Both the position numbers and the translations under genes were made by a program. From Pseudomonas cichorii (GTDB lineage: Bacteria > Pseudomonadota > Gammaproteobacteria > Pseudomonadales > Pseudomonadaceae), in assembly GCF_015471405.1 (NCBI RefSeq), contig NZ_BLVZ01000005.1, positions 248,001 to 312,000 of the forward strand: a stretch of 64,000 nt of DNA, in the 5' to 3' direction. Shown piece after piece: positions 26,429 through 36,422 of the stretch. A model generated the notes under the pieces. That model did no database searches. It was given only the letters and a program-made list of their open reading frames with translations, and was not told where the DNA came from. Position 1 is the stretch's first letter. The number at the start of each line of letters is the position of its first letter.

Positions 26429-29400
26429 TTACTCAACGTTCTGCTGATCGCCTTTCGGGTCGAAGAACACCGAAGAAACGATTTCGGCTTCGATCACGCT
26501 GCCATCGGCCAGCGGTGCAAAGACCCGCTCGCCCATACGTTGCAAGCCGCCCTTGACCACACCCAGCGCGAACGAATAACCCAGTGAGTTGTGGGCATAG
26601 CTGGAAGTGACGTGGCCGACCATCGTCATCGGAATCGTCTGTTGGGTGTCGAAGACCAGTTGCGCGCCTTCCGGCAGCCATTTGGTCGGATCGACCGGTT
26701 TGAGGCCCACCAGTTGCTTGCGTTGTTCACGCACACAATCTTCGCGATTCATGCCGCGCCAGCCGATCCAGGAGAACGGTTTGGTACGGCCCACGCACCA
26801 GCCCATGTTCAGGTCGTCCGGGGTCATCGAGCCGTCGGTATCCTGACCAACGATGATGAAACCCTTCTCGGCCCGCAGCACGTGCATGGTCTCGGTGCCG
26901 TAAGGCGTCAGGTTGTACTTCTTGCCGGCCTCGACGATCTTTTCCAGAACGCCCATGGCGTAATCAGCCTGGATGTTGACCTCGTAGGACAGCTCACCGG
27001 TAAAGGAAATACGGAACACCCGCGCCGGCACGCCAGCAACGAGGCCTTCCTTCCAGGTCATGAACGGAAACGCTTCACGGCCCAGATCGATATCGGTCAC
27101 TTCACTGAGCAGCTTGCGGCTGTTGGGGCCGGACAGCGTCAGGGTCGCGTAATGGTCGGTAACCGAGGTGAAATACACCTTCAGGTCCGGCCATTCGGTC
27201 TGCTGATAGATTTCCAGCCATTGCAGAACGCGAGCAGCGCCGCCCGTGGTGGTGGTCATGATGAAGTGGTTGTCAGCGACGCAGGCTGTAACACCATCGT
27301 CGAAGACCATGCCGTCTTCCTTGCACATCAGGCCGTAGCGCGCCTTGCCCACATCCAGTTTGGTCCAGGCGTTGGTGTAGACGCGGTTGAGGAACTCCCG
27401 GGCATCCGGGCCTTGAATGTCGATCTTGCCCAGGGTCGAGGCATCCAGCAGGCCGACACTTTCGCGCACAGCCTTGCATTCACGGGCGACGGCGGCATGC
27501 ATGTCTTCGCCGTTTTTCGGGAAGTACCAAGGACGTTTCCACTGGCCGACATCTTCAAATTCGGCACCGTTCTTGAGGTGCCAGGCATGCAGAGCGGTAA
27601 AGCGCACGGGCTCGAAGATATGCCCGCAATGGCGACCGGCCACAGCACCGAAGGTCACCGGCGTGTAGTTCGGGCGGAACATGGTGGTGCCCATCTCGGG
27701 GATGGAAACCTTCAGCGAATGGGCAGCAATGGCCAGACCATTGACGTTGCCAAGCTTGCCCTGATCGGTGCCGAAACCCAGTGCGGTGTAGCGTTTGACG
27801 TGTTCGACCGACTCGAAGCCCTCGCGGGTCGCCAGTTCGATGGCTGCGGCGGTGACATCGTTCTGCAGATCCACGAACTGCTTGGGCGCACGGGCCGTGC
27901 CTTTTTCGTGAGGTACATGGAACAGCGCCAGCGCAGGCTCTTCTGCGCGGCTCAAAGCCTTCGGCATGATGCCTTCCACGGCCTTGAAGCCTGCTTCGCT
28001 GGCAGCACGAGCACCGCCTTCAAAGCCGTCGGCCAGCGTATCGGCCAGACTGTAAACACCGTTCACACCGCCGACGCACACACGTTTCTGCGGCGCTTCG
28101 CCCGGAACGAAACCGAGGATGTCTTCACGCCAGACCGGCTTGCCACCCAGATGCGAAGCCAGGTGTACGATCGGGCTGTAACCACCGGAGCTGGCAACCA
28201 GATCACATTCCAGCCATTCGCCGGGGCTGGTGACGCTCAGTGTCTTGACGTCGATGGCGGCAACACGGGCAGCAGACACCCGCTTGCTGCCACGGGCTTC
28301 GATCACGGCGCTGGACGTCAGGATACGAATACCCTTGGCCCGCGCCTCTTCGACCAGCGGGCCACGCGGGTTGTGGCGCGCATCGGCAATCGCCACCACT
28401 TGCAGGCTGGCGTCGATCCAGTCCAGAGCAACGCGGTAGGCGTGGTCGTTGTTGGTGGACAGCACCAGCTTGCGGCCCGGAGCCACGCCATAACGACGAA
28501 CATAAGTGGAAACCGCACCGGCCAGCATGTTGCCCGGCACATCGTTGTTGCCGTAAACCAGTGGCCGCTCATGAGTACCACTGGCCAGCACGACACGCTT
28601 GGCGCGTACGCGATGCATGCGCTGACGTACCATGCCGAGTGGCGCACGATCACCCAGGTGATCGGTCAGGCGCTCATGAATGGTCAGAAAGTTGTGGTCG
28701 TGATAGCCGTTGACCGTGGCGCGAGGCAGCAGGGTCACGTTCTTCAGGCCCTTGAGCTCGTCGATAACAGTAGCGACCCATTCAGCAGCCGGTTTACCGT
28801 CAAGGCTCTCGCGGCTGTCGAGCAGGCTGCCGCCGAACTCTTCCTGCTCATCGGCCAGAATCACCCGTGCGCCACTGCGCGCAGCAGCCAGGGCAGCAGC
28901 CAGACCGGCAGGCCCGGCACCGACGATCAGCACGTCGCAGTGCTGGTTCATCGCATCGTAAGTGTCCGGATCGTTCTCGGTCGGCGAACGGCCAAGGCCG
29001 GCTGCCTTGCGGATGTACTTCTCGTAAGTCATCCAGAACGATTGCGGGTACATGAAGGTTTTGTAGTAGAAGCCCGGTGGCATCAGCTTGCCGCCGACCT
29101 TGCCGAGAATCCCCATCACGTCATTGTTCACACTCGGCCAGCCGTTGGTGCTGGTCGCAACCAACCCTGAATACAACGCCTGCTGCGTGGCACGCACGTT
29201 GGGTATCTGGGTCGCTTCGGTCGCGCCGATCTGCAATACCGCGTTCGGCTCTTCGGAGCCAGCCGCAAAAATGCCGCGAGGCCGGGAATACTTGAAGCTG
29301 CGGCCGATGATATCCACACCGTTGGCCAGCAGCGCAGCGGCCAGGGTATCCCCCTCGAAACCCTGATAAGACTGACCGTTGAAGGTGAAATTCAGCACCT

Positions 29401-29449
29401 TGCTACGGTCGATACGGCCACCGTGGGGCAGTCGGTTTGTCTGGCTCAT
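26429..29449 (-). CDS. soxA: Sarcosine oxidase alpha subunit
   Basis: 1006 aa from ATG 29449, the family length; the longer frame to 29572 overlaps soxD fully and is rejected. N-terminal ferredoxin-like/Fer2_4 part (FTFNGQSYQGFEGDTLAAALLANG), then a dinucleotide-binding flavoprotein core (VLIVGAGPAGLAAALAAARSGA), then a GcvT aminomethyltransferase domain in the last 370 residues (folate site). The start overlaps the soxD stop (ATGA). It pairs with SoxB to bind FAD, FMN and NAD in the complex. Confidence 0.97.
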   Translation of the reverse strand: MSQTNRLPHGGRIDRSKVLNFTFNGQSYQGFEGDTLAAALLANGVDIIGRSFKYSRPRGIFAAGSEEPNAVLQIGATEATQIPNVRATQQALYSGLVATSTNGWPSVNNDVMGILGKVGGKLMPPGFYYKTFMYPQSFWMTYEKYIRKAAGLGRSPTENDPDTYDAMNQHCDVLIVGAGPAGLAAALAAARSGARVILADEQEEFGGSLLDSRESLDGKPAAEWVATVIDELKGLKNVTLLPRATVNGYHDHNFLTIHERLTDHLGDRAPLGMVRQRMHRVRAKRVVLASGTHERPLVYGNNDVPGNMLAGAVSTYVRRYGVAPGRKLVLSTNNDHAYRVALDWIDASLQVVAIADARHNPRGPLVEEARAKGIRILTSSAVIEARGSKRVSAARVAAIDVKTLSVTSPGEWLECDLVASSGGYSPIVHLASHLGGKPVWREDILGFVPGEAPQKRVCVGGVNGVYSLADTLADGFEGGARAASEAGFKAVEGIMPKALSRAEEPALALFHVPHEKGTARAPKQFVDLQNDVTAAAIELATREGFESVEHVKRYTALGFGTDQGKLGNVNGLAIAAHSLKVSIPEMGTTMFRPNYTPVTFGAVAGRHCGHIFEPVRFTALHAWHLKNGAEFEDVGQWKRPWYFPKNGEDMHAAVARECKAVRESVGLLDASTLGKIDIQGPDAREFLNRVYTNAWTKLDVGKARYGLMCKEDGMVFDDGVTACVADNHFIMTTTTGGAARVLQWLEIYQQTEWPDLKVYFTSVTDHYATLTLSGPNSRKLLSEVTDIDLGREAFPFMTWKEGLVAGVPARVFRISFTGELSYEVNIQADYAMGVLEKIVEAGKKYNLTPYGTETMHVLRAEKGFIIVGQDTDGSMTPDDLNMGWCVGRTKPFSWIGWRGMNREDCVREQRKQLVGLKPVDPTKWLPEGAQLVFDTQQTIPMTMVGHVTSSYAHNSLGYSFALGVVKGGLQRMGERVFAPLADGSVIEAEIVSSVFFDPKGDQQNVE

Positions 29450-29742
29450 GCCTTGTCTCCCTTGGCCGTGAACTGTGGCTTGGTGCCAATCGGATAGGTT
29501 TCCAGAATCTCGTAGGTCACGGTGTCGCGGGTGGCATTGAAGTACTGGCGGCAACCGGCAGCGTGAATCCACAGTTCGTGGTGCAGGCCACGTGGGTTGT
29601 CACGGAAGAACATGTAGTCGCCCCACTCTTCATCAGTGCAGGCGTTCGGGTCCAGCGGACGCGGGATATGCGCCTGACCGGAGCCGTGGAATTCCTCTTC
29701 GGAGCGCAGTTCGCCACAGTGAGGACAGAAGATATGCAACAT
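29446..29742 (-). CDS. soxD: Sarcosine oxidase delta subunit
   Basis: 98 aa. Zinc-binding subunit with CPHCG at residues 6-10 and later His/Cys ligands (HHELWIHAAGCRQYF). Conserved EWGDYMFFRDNPRG mid-segment. Sits between soxB and soxA as in all soxBDAG operons; its stop overlaps the soxA start. The upstream gap to soxB is unusually long (158 bp) because of an inserted palindromic element. Confidence 0.95.
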   Translation of the reverse strand: MLHIFCPHCGELRSEEEFHGSGQAHIPRPLDPNACTDEEWGDYMFFRDNPRGLHHELWIHAAGCRQYFNATRDTVTYEILETYPIGTKPQFTAKGDKA

Positions 29743-29759
29743 GAAAAGCTCTCCTTCTT

Positions 29760-29898
29760 AAAACCTCGTGAGAACGTAGCGAGCGAAGGTAATACAAGGC
29801 AAAAACAGGCGAGAAAGCGGAGTTTAGAATTCTAAATGAGCATTTCTCGCCTGTTTTTAACGCCGTATTACCGAGCGCAGTAGTTCTCACGTGGTTTT
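29760..29898. repeat. About 140-bp imperfect palindromic element between soxB and soxD
   Basis: The arms pair as AAAACC/GGTTTT, GTGAGAAC/GTTCTCAC, GGTAATAC/GTATTACC and AAAAACAGGCGAGAAA (left) with its complement at about 29843-29858. The centre TTTAGAATTCTAAA is itself a palindrome. It has no reading frame and ends almost exactly at the soxB stop. MITE-like in form: non-coding, with long inverted ends. From memory it resembles a dispersed hairpin repeat of pseudomonads, but no family name is assigned. Confidence 0.75.
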
Positions 29899-29900
29899 TG

Positions 29901-31151
29901 TTAGTGGGCGACCGCGGCAGCACCGTGCTCATCAATGAGAGCGCCATTGTGGAAACGCTCGATGGAGAAAGGCTTGGCCAATGGGTGCATTTCGCCCTTG
30001 GCAAGGCTGGCGGCAAACACGTTGCCTGAGCCGGGAGTTGCCTTGAATCCACCGGTGCCCCAACCGCAGTTGAAGAACATGTTCGGTACGGGAGTCTTGG
30101 AAATGATCGGGCAGGCGTCCGGCGTGGTATCGACGATGCCACCCCACTGGCGGTTCATGCGCACTCGCGACAGCACCGGGAACATTTCGACGATGGCCTG
30201 GATGGTGTGCTCGATCACCGGGTACGAACCGCGCTGGCCGTAGCCGACCCAGCCGTCGATACCGGCACCGATCACCAGGTCGCCCTTGTCGGACTGACTG
30301 ATATAACCGTGAACGGCGTTGGACATGATCACGCTGTCGATGATGGGCTTGATTGGCTCGGAAACCAGCGCCTGCAACGGATGGGATTCAACCGGCAGAC
30401 GGAAGCCTGCCAGTTTCGCCATGTGCCCGGAGTTACCGGCCGTCACCACGCCGACACGCTTGGCGCCGATGAAGCCCTTGTTGGTTTCTACACCGATGCA
30501 GACACCGTTTTCCTTGCGGAAACCGATCACTTCGGTCTGCTGGATCAGGTCCACGCCCAAGGCATCGGCGGCACGGGCAAAACCCCAGGCCACGGCATCG
30601 TGACGGGCAACGCCGCCACGGCGCTGGACCGTTGCGCCGATGATCGGATAACGGGTGTTCTTCGAGCAGTCCAGGTACGGAATCTCTTCGGCAACCTGTT
30701 TGCCATTAAGCAGTTCGCCGTCCACACCGTTCAGGCGGTTGGCGCTGACCCGACGCTCCGAGTCGCGCATGTCTTGCAGCGTGTGGCACAGGTTGTACAC
30801 GCCACGCTGGGAAAACATGACGTTGTAGTTCAGGTCCTGAGACAGGCCTTCCCACAGCTTCATTGCATGCTCATAGAGATGAGCCGACTCGTCCCACAGG
30901 TAGTTGGAACGCACGATGGTGGTATTGCGCGCCGTGTTACCGCCGCCCAGCCAGCCTTTCTCGACCACGGCCACGTTCTTGATGCCGTGCTCTTTGGCCA
31001 GGTAATAGGCCGTCGCCAGACCATGACCGCCACCGCCGACGATCACGACGTCGTAGACTTTCTTGGGCGTCGGCGTGCGCCACATGCGCTGCCAGTTTTC
31101 ATGATGGCTGAGGGAGTGTTTGAAAAGGCCGAAGCCTGAGTAATGCTGCAT
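29901..31151 (-). CDS. soxB: Sarcosine oxidase beta subunit
   Basis: 416 aa. DAO-type flavoprotein with an N-terminal FAD-binding [18 protein letters not shown] (about 38-55), the [13 protein letters not shown] segment next to the covalent-FMN His region, and the C-terminal [14 protein letters not shown]. Catalytic subunit that oxidises the sarcosine methyl group. Lies 17 bp downstream of glyA on the minus strand, so glyA-soxBDAG is one operon. Confidence 0.97.
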   Translation of the reverse strand: MQHYSGFGLFKHSLSHHENWQRMWRTPTPKKVYDVVIVGGGGHGLATAYYLAKEHGIKNVAVVEKGWLGGGNTARNTTIVRSNYLWDESAHLYEHAMKLWEGLSQDLNYNVMFSQRGVYNLCHTLQDMRDSERRVSANRLNGVDGELLNGKQVAEEIPYLDCSKNTRYPIIGATVQRRGGVARHDAVAWGFARAADALGVDLIQQTEVIGFRKENGVCIGVETNKGFIGAKRVGVVTAGNSGHMAKLAGFRLPVESHPLQALVSEPIKPIIDSVIMSNAVHGYISQSDKGDLVIGAGIDGWVGYGQRGSYPVIEHTIQAIVEMFPVLSRVRMNRQWGGIVDTTPDACPIISKTPVPNMFFNCGWGTGGFKATPGSGNVFAASLAKGEMHPLAKPFSIERFHNGALIDEHGAAAVAH

Positions 31152-31168
31152 GAAAGGCTACTCCTGAC

Positions 31169-32422
31169 TCAGCGATAAACCGGGAAATCGGCGCACAGTG
31201 CTGCGACCTGACTGGCGACATTGGCCTCGACATCGGCATCGCCGAGGTTGTCGAGAATGTCGCAGATCCAGCCTGCCAGCTCGATACACTGGGTCACTTT
31301 GAAACCGCGACTGGTGACGGCCGGAGTGCCGATCCGCAGGCCCGAAGTCACGAACGGCGACTGCGGATCGTTCGGTACAGAGTTCTTGTTGACGGTGATG
31401 TGCGCACGGCCCAGAGCAGCGTCCGCATCCTTGCCGGTCAGGCCCTGACGGATCAGGCTGACCAGGAACAGGTGATTGTCGGTTCCACCCGATACCACAT
31501 CGTAACCACGGTCCACGAATACCTGCGCCATGGCCTGGGCGTTATCGATCACTTGCTGCTGATAGGCCTTGAAGCCTGGCTCCAGCGCTTCCTTGAAGCA
31601 AACGGCCTTGGCGGCGATGACGTGCATCAACGGGCCGCCCTGCCCACCGGGGAATACGGCGGAGTTGAGTTTTTTCTCGAGTTCTTCGTTGGCCCTGGCC
31701 AGGATCAGGCCACCACGCGGACCACGCAGGGTCTTATGGGTGGTGGTGGTCACCACATCGGCGTATGGCAGCGGGTTCGGGTACAAGCCAGCCGCCACCA
31801 GACCGGCAACGTGGGCCATGTCGACGAACAGGTAAGCGCCCACCTTGTCGGCAATTTCGCGGAAACGCGGGAAATCCAGGGTTTTCGAGTAAGCCGAGAA
31901 ACCGGCAATGATCATCTTTGGCTTGGTTTCCAGGGCAATACGCTCGACTTCGTCGTAATCGATCAGCCCGGTATTGGTGTCGATGCCGTACTGCACAGCG
32001 TTATAAAGACGACCGGAAAAACTGACCTTGGCACCGTGGGTCAGGTGACCGCCGTGGGCCAGGCTCATGCCCAGAACGGTATCGCCAGCTTGTAGCAAGG
32101 CCAGATAGACAGCGGCGTTGGCCTGACTGCCGGAGTGCGGTTGAACGTTGGCGTAATCGGCACCGAACAATTGCCTGGCCCGCTCGATTGCCAGTTGCTC
32201 GACCTTGTCGACATGCTCGCAGCCACCGTAATAACGCTTGCCCGGATAGCCTTCGGCATATTTGTTGGTCAGCCCGCTGCCCTGAGCCTGCATCACACGC
32301 TTGCTGGTGTAGTTTTCGGAGGCGATCAGCTCGATATGGTCTTCCTGGCGCTGCTCCTCGGCATTGATCGCAGCCAACAGTGCATCGTCATATCCCTGAA
32401 TCTGGTCTTGCTTGCTGAACAT
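31169..32422 (-). CDS. glyA: Serine hydroxymethyltransferase (sox-operon copy)
   Basis: 417 aa. PLP enzyme interconverting serine and glycine with 5,10-methylene-THF. Visible signatures: [29 protein letters not shown], and the PLP-lysine motif [14 protein letters not shown]. Normal length. First gene of glyA-soxBDAG-purU-fdhA, which uses the glycine and C1 units made by sarcosine oxidase. Many pseudomonads carry a second glyA elsewhere. The 315-bp upstream gap contains its promoter and REP sequences. Confidence 0.97.
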   Translation of the reverse strand: MFSKQDQIQGYDDALLAAINAEEQRQEDHIELIASENYTSKRVMQAQGSGLTNKYAEGYPGKRYYGGCEHVDKVEQLAIERARQLFGADYANVQPHSGSQANAAVYLALLQAGDTVLGMSLAHGGHLTHGAKVSFSGRLYNAVQYGIDTNTGLIDYDEVERIALETKPKMIIAGFSAYSKTLDFPRFREIADKVGAYLFVDMAHVAGLVAAGLYPNPLPYADVVTTTTHKTLRGPRGGLILARANEELEKKLNSAVFPGGQGGPLMHVIAAKAVCFKEALEPGFKAYQQQVIDNAQAMAQVFVDRGYDVVSGGTDNHLFLVSLIRQGLTGKDADAALGRAHITVNKNSVPNDPQSPFVTSGLRIGTPAVTSRGFKVTQCIELAGWICDILDNLGDADVEANVASQVAALCADFPVYR

Positions 32423-32737
32423 CGCGGTTCTCCCAGCGGCGGCGTTGCGCCTGGCTTGTCGGCAGGGCGTTGAGCTGCCCTTTGGATGCGATGGTAGGGC
32501 CGACGCAAACCGGCCAAATGCCTATGGACGCCACACAAAGGTGCGTTTACGACATGGCTTGGCGGGGAGAGACAAATCGATTGGCGGGAGCACCTGCCGG
32601 TAGGAGCGGATTCATCCGCGAGGCGTCATTGAGGGCGATGTATTTGCTTTGACTGTACGGTGTTTTTTGCGAATGAGCGGAGCGCCGCCCGATTCGCTCC
32701 CACGGAGATGCGTGGGAGCGGGTTCACTGATTAAAAC
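32423..32737. other. Gap between glyA and alaC: leader region and repeats
   Basis: No gene. About 32600-32625 holds a GTAGGAGCGGATTCATCCGC repeat; 32669-32704 is a reverse copy of the GAATCGGGCGGCGCTCCGC repeat; 32695-32720 forms a hairpin with arms CGCTCCCACG and CGTGGGAGCG that could end alaC transcription. I see no glycine-riboswitch-like structure upstream of glyA. Confidence 0.6.
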
Positions 32738-33940
32738 TCAGGCAGGCTTGTCAGCGCGGAACATGGTGCGAATGCCACGCACGGCCTGACGGATGCGATC
32801 CTGGTTTTCAATCAGGGCGAAACGCACATGATCGTCGCCATATTCGCCAAAACCGATACCCGGCGACACACAGACCTTGGCTTCGGCCAGCAGCTTCTTG
32901 GCGAACTCCAGCGAGCCGAGGTGCGCGTAGGCGGGAGGAATCTTGGCCCAGACATACATCGACGCCTTGGGATTTTCCACCATCCAGCCCAGTTCATGCA
33001 GGCCTTTGACCAGCACATTACGGCGCTGACGATACTGCTCGGCAATATCCAGCACGCATTGCTGGTCGCCTTCGAGTGCAGCAATCGCGGCCACCTGCAA
33101 GGGCGTGAAGGTGCCGTAGTCGTGATAGCTCTTGATCCGCGCCAGAGCACTGACCAGTTCCGGGTTACCGACCATGAAACCGATACGCCAGCCCGCCATG
33201 TTGTAGCTCTTGGACAGGGTGAAGAACTCGACCGCGATGTCCTTGGCACCCGGGACCTGCATGATCGATGGAGCCTTCCAGCCGTCATAGACGATGTCGG
33301 CATAGGCCAGATCGTGAATCACCAGCACGTCGTATTGCTTGGCCAGTGCGACCACGCGCTCGAAGAAATCCAGCTCCACGCACTGGGCGGTGGGGTTGGA
33401 TGGAAAGCCCAGGATCATCATCTTCGGCTTGGGGATCGAGCCACGAATGGCCTTTTCCAGCTCGGCAAAGAAGTCCACACCTGGCACCAGCGGTACCGAA
33501 CGCACCTGGGCGCCGGCAATCACGGCACCGTAGATGTGGATCGGATAACTGGGGTTGGGCACCAGCACCGTGTCGCCCTGATCGAGGGTGGCGAGCATCA
33601 GGTGCGCCAGGCCTTCCTTTGAGCCGATGGTGACAATGGCTTCGCTTTCCGGGTCGATATCGACCTCGTAGCGCTTCTTGTACCAGTTGGAAATGGCCCG
33701 ACGCAGGCGAGGAATACCCCGTGAAGTCGAATAGCCATGGGTGTCTTCGCGCTGGGCAACGGTGACCAGTTTTTCGACGATATGCGGTGGCGTCGCCCCA
33801 TCGGGGTTGCCCATGCTCAAGTCGATAATGTCTTCACCACGACGACGAGCAGCCATTTTCAGCTCGGCAGTGATGTTGAACACGTAAGGGGGGAGTCGAT
33901 CTATGCGCGCAAAGCGGCGCGGCAAACCTTGGTCAGCCAT
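32738..33940 (-). CDS. alaC: PLP-dependent aminotransferase AlaC (alanine transaminase)
   Basis: 400 aa from ATG 33940 ([20 protein letters not shown]); the 17-residue extension in the longer frame lacks support. Class I/II fold with substrate-binding DLSMGNPDG near residue 42, VPNPSYPIH (about 123), NPTAQ (about 175) and the PLP lysine segment [16 protein letters not shown] (about 236). Close to E. coli AlaC/YfdZ. Alanine synthesis from pyruvate and glutamate is the known role. Single gene. Confidence 0.92.
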   Translation of the reverse strand: MADQGLPRRFARIDRLPPYVFNITAELKMAARRRGEDIIDLSMGNPDGATPPHIVEKLVTVAQREDTHGYSTSRGIPRLRRAISNWYKKRYEVDIDPESEAIVTIGSKEGLAHLMLATLDQGDTVLVPNPSYPIHIYGAVIAGAQVRSVPLVPGVDFFAELEKAIRGSIPKPKMMILGFPSNPTAQCVELDFFERVVALAKQYDVLVIHDLAYADIVYDGWKAPSIMQVPGAKDIAVEFFTLSKSYNMAGWRIGFMVGNPELVSALARIKSYHDYGTFTPLQVAAIAALEGDQQCVLDIAEQYRQRRNVLVKGLHELGWMVENPKASMYVWAKIPPAYAHLGSLEFAKKLLAEAKVCVSPGIGFGEYGDDHVRFALIENQDRIRQAVRGIRTMFRADKPA

Positions 33941-34050
33941 GAGTATCTCGCAGACGTAAGCGCCCGGAACCGTCCGAGCGACGTTGGCCACATGAGGCGG
34001 CCTGCGGCGAAGATAAGTGCAGTCATGGCAATTTGTCTACAGATATCTGC

Positions 34051-34457
34051 AGGACCGAATTCATTCGGGAAAGCATCAGTGGGTCAGATACAGATGTTGC
34101 GCCTGGACTGGCCTCTTCCCGAATGAATTCGGTCCTACGGGGTTGAGGGTGTAGTAGGAGCGAATTCATTCGCGAAGGCGTCAATGGGTCAGATACAAAT
34201 GTTGCGCCTGGACTGGCCCCTTCCCGAATGAATTCGGTCCTACGGGGTGAGGGTGTAGTAGGAGCGAATTCATTCGCGAAGGCGTCAATGGATCAGATAC
34301 AAATGTTGCGCCTGAACTGGCCCCTTCCCGAATGAATTCGGTCCTACGGGGTTGAGGGTGTAGTAGGAGCGAATTCATTCGCGAAGGCGTCAGTGGGTCA
34401 GATACAGATGTTGCGCCTGGACTGGCCCCTTCCCGAATGAATTCGGTCCTACGGGGT
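34051..34457. repeat. Four-copy tandem array of a 105-bp REPIN unit
   Basis: Copies at 34051-34155, 34156-34259, 34260-34364 and 34365-34457 (last lacks the tail). Each contains an inverted pair of REPs (GCGAATTCATTCGCGAAGG at the left, TTCCCGAATGAATTCGGTCC at the right) around a 35-base spacer that is also conserved, and each ends with a GGTTGAGGGTGTAGT linker. Copies differ at only a few positions. The array ends four bases before the traX stop. The stretch 33941-34050 upstream of alaC shows no other gene. Confidence 0.9.
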
Positions 34458-34461
34458 TTGG

Positions 34462-35205
34462 TTAGAGAGCCAATAACTCCCGAAGCCCCAGCAGAACCAG
34501 AAAGTGTCCGGGATAGATCGCATAAGCCCAGCGCCGCATCGGCATGACCGAAAAAACCGGTTTCATACGCAGCAGTGCAATCCCCATCACTGGCGCGATC
34601 AGGCAGGCGATGATTGAGCCGATGGAAATCGGGTCGCCCCACGACGCGCCGGCAAACATATCGGGCCAGGCATTGCCTGCGACACAGAGCACCGCTGGAA
34701 AAACCGCGTACCAGAGCGGTTTCTGCAAGACCAGCAGCAACACCAGCGGCAGCAGCACACCAGCAAATCCAAACATCAGGTGTTGCTGAAATATCGCGGA
34801 AAACAGCAAGGCGGTGATGGCCATGAGTCGGGTCGTGACATTGCGATGTCGCCAGCCCTGCGCAACCAGAAGCCCCAGCAACAAGGTCGGCATCACATTC
34901 AGGGTCGTGGCGTCGACCATGAACAGTCGATAGGGAATTTCCGACAGCACCGAGAACGCCAGCACCCATCCCAGATAACGCCATTGCACACGTGGCGTCA
35001 CCAGTGCCGCGCTACGGCGCGCCAGGTTGACGGCAATCGCCAAACAAAACCATGGAAAGGCCAGGCGCCCCGGCACGTAGAGAACATTCACCGCCCAGCC
35101 CACATAGCGCAGGTGATCGAGCACCATGCTCAGCATCGCCAGCCATTTGAGCAGATCCAGCGCCTTGTCGCGTCCCGGTAGAAAAGGCGGGTTTGAAAGA
35201 TCCAT
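34462..35205 (-). CDS. TraX-family membrane protein
   Basis: 247 aa. About eight hydrophobic helices; the start LSNPPFLPGRDKALDLLKWL and later DHLRYVGW, GRLAFPWFCLAI and LSEIPYRLFM segments match the TraX/acyltransferase-3-like family (PF05857), first known for pilin N-acetylation on F plasmids but common on pseudomonad chromosomes. No conjugation genes are nearby, so a pilin role is unlikely here; it may acylate a surface molecule. The stop codon abuts the tandem REP array. Confidence 0.85.
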   Translation of the reverse strand: MDLSNPPFLPGRDKALDLLKWLAMLSMVLDHLRYVGWAVNVLYVPGRLAFPWFCLAIAVNLARRSAALVTPRVQWRYLGWVLAFSVLSEIPYRLFMVDATTLNVMPTLLLGLLVAQGWRHRNVTTRLMAITALLFSAIFQQHLMFGFAGVLLPLVLLLVLQKPLWYAVFPAVLCVAGNAWPDMFAGASWGDPISIGSIIACLIAPVMGIALLRMKPVFSVMPMRRWAYAIYPGHFLVLLGLRELLAL

Positions 35206-35308
35206 ATCGCTCCCGAAAATAAAAGCATTTCAACCATTAACAATGGCATGACCCGACGCCACATTGTTCGCTAAAGTGCGCACCATAAACGACCACAAGG
35301 AATCGGCC

Positions 35309-36349
35309 ATGACAGACCAAAGCCAACAGTTCGCCAGCGATAACTATTCCGGCATCTGCCCCGAAGCCTGGGCGGCCATGGAGCAGGCGAACAAAGGGCA
35401 TCAGCGTGCCTATGGCGATGACCAGTGGACTGCCCGCGCTTCCGACGATTTCCGTCGACTGTTCGAGACCGATTGCGAAGTGTTCTTTGCCTTCAACGGC
35501 ACAGCGGCCAACTCGTTGGCACTGTCGTCGCTGTGCCAGAGTTATCACAGTGTCATCTGTTCGGAAACTGCCCACGTCGAAACAGACGAATGCGGCGCAC
35601 CGGAGTTCTTCTCCAACGGCTCGAAACTGCTCACGGCCCCCAGCGCCGGCGGCAAGCTGACTCCCGAATCGATCCGCGAAGTGGCGCTCAAGCGCCAGGA
35701 CATTCACTACCCAAAACCCCGCGTCGTGACCCTGACTCAGGCGACCGAAGTCGGCGGCGTCTATCTGCCGGAAGAACTCCGGGCGATCAGCGCCACCTGC
35801 AAGGAACTGGGCCTGCACCTGCATATGGACGGAGCCCGCTTCTCCAATGCCTGTGCTTATCTGAACTGCTCACCCGCCGAACTGACCTGGAAATCGGGCG
35901 TCGATGTGCTGTGCTTTGGCGGCACCAAAAACGGTATGGCGGTGGGCGAAGCCATTCTGTTCTTCAATCGGGATCTGGCCGAAGACTTCGACTATCGCTG
36001 CAAACAGGCCGGGCAACTGGCCTCGAAAATGCGCTTCCTGTCTGCACCGTGGGTCGGCCTGCTGGAAAACGACGCCTGGCTCAAGCATGCCCGCCACGCC
36101 AACCATTGCGCGCAATTGCTGGCTGAGCTGGTCAAGGATATTCCAGGCGTGGAACTGATGTTCCCGGTACAGGCCAACGGCGTGTTCCTGCAACTCTCGG
36201 AACCGGCCATTGCCGCACTGACCGCCAAGGGCTGGCGTTTCTACACCTTCATCGGCAAAGGCGGCGCACGCTTCATGTGCTCCTGGGATACCGAAGAGGC
36301 ACGGGTACGGGAACTGGCGGCGGATATTCGATTGGTGATGCAGGGTTAA
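35309..36349 (+). CDS. ltaE: Low-specificity L-threonine aldolase
   Basis: 346 aa from ATG 35309 (MTDQSQQFASDNYSGICPEA); the upstream in-frame ATG (35264) lacks a ribosome site. PLP fold-type I. Visible: SDNYSGICPEAW start typical of the family, HVETDECGAPEFF, HLHMDGARFSNA and the PLP lysine motif CFGGTKNGM. Cleaves threonine and allo-threonine to glycine and acetaldehyde, so it joins the glycine economy of this region. It lies 3 kb from glyA, as in P. aeruginosa. Confidence 0.95.
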   Translation: MTDQSQQFASDNYSGICPEAWAAMEQANKGHQRAYGDDQWTARASDDFRRLFETDCEVFFAFNGTAANSLALSSLCQSYHSVICSETAHVETDECGAPEFFSNGSKLLTAPSAGGKLTPESIREVALKRQDIHYPKPRVVTLTQATEVGGVYLPEELRAISATCKELGLHLHMDGARFSNACAYLNCSPAELTWKSGVDVLCFGGTKNGMAVGEAILFFNRDLAEDFDYRCKQAGQLASKMRFLSAPWVGLLENDAWLKHARHANHCAQLLAELVKDIPGVELMFPVQANGVFLQLSEPAIAALTAKGWRFYTFIGKGGARFMCSWDTEEARVRELAADIRLVMQG

Positions 36350-36369
36350 GAGTTATCGCCTTGTGCAGA

Positions 36370-36411
36370 ATGTGTGGGAGCGAAAGCTTCGCGGATAAAT
36401 CCGCTCCCACA
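36370..36411. terminator. Hairpin between convergent ltaE and zapA-like gene
   Basis: TGTGGGAGCG and CGCTCCCACA pair with an inner REP-like segment. It lies between two converging stops (36349 and 36423). It is both a REP-type repeat and a probable bidirectional terminator. Confidence 0.65.
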
Positions 36412-36422
36412 ACCTTTAACAC

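Noticed and set aside
26591..29170. An 859-residue plus-strand frame
   Set aside because: Antisense shadow of soxA; no domain recognisable, while soxA is complete on the other strand.
29776..29898. Rho-independent terminator between soxB and soxD
   Set aside because: The hairpin is far longer than a terminator, its arms are imperfect, and soxD and soxA must be expressed with soxB; it was called a repeat element instead.
32423..32737. Glycine riboswitch upstream of glyA
   Set aside because: No paired aptamer-like helices were seen; the region is explained by REP repeats and a hairpin.
34051..34457. CRISPR-like array
   Set aside because: The whole 105-bp unit repeats, including the 'spacers', and each unit is an inverted REP pair. 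No cas genes are nearby.
34181..34984. A 267-residue minus-strand reading frame running through the tandem array into traX
   Set aside because: It translates the array as a repeated RRTEFIREGAS... peptide and then traX out of frame. The true traX frame is 34462-35205, with proper membrane helices.
36350..36422. 6S RNA (ssrS) downstream of the ZapA-like gene
   Set aside because: Only about 70 bp separate the stop from ltaE, and these hold a REP-type hairpin; there is no room for a 180-nt RNA.
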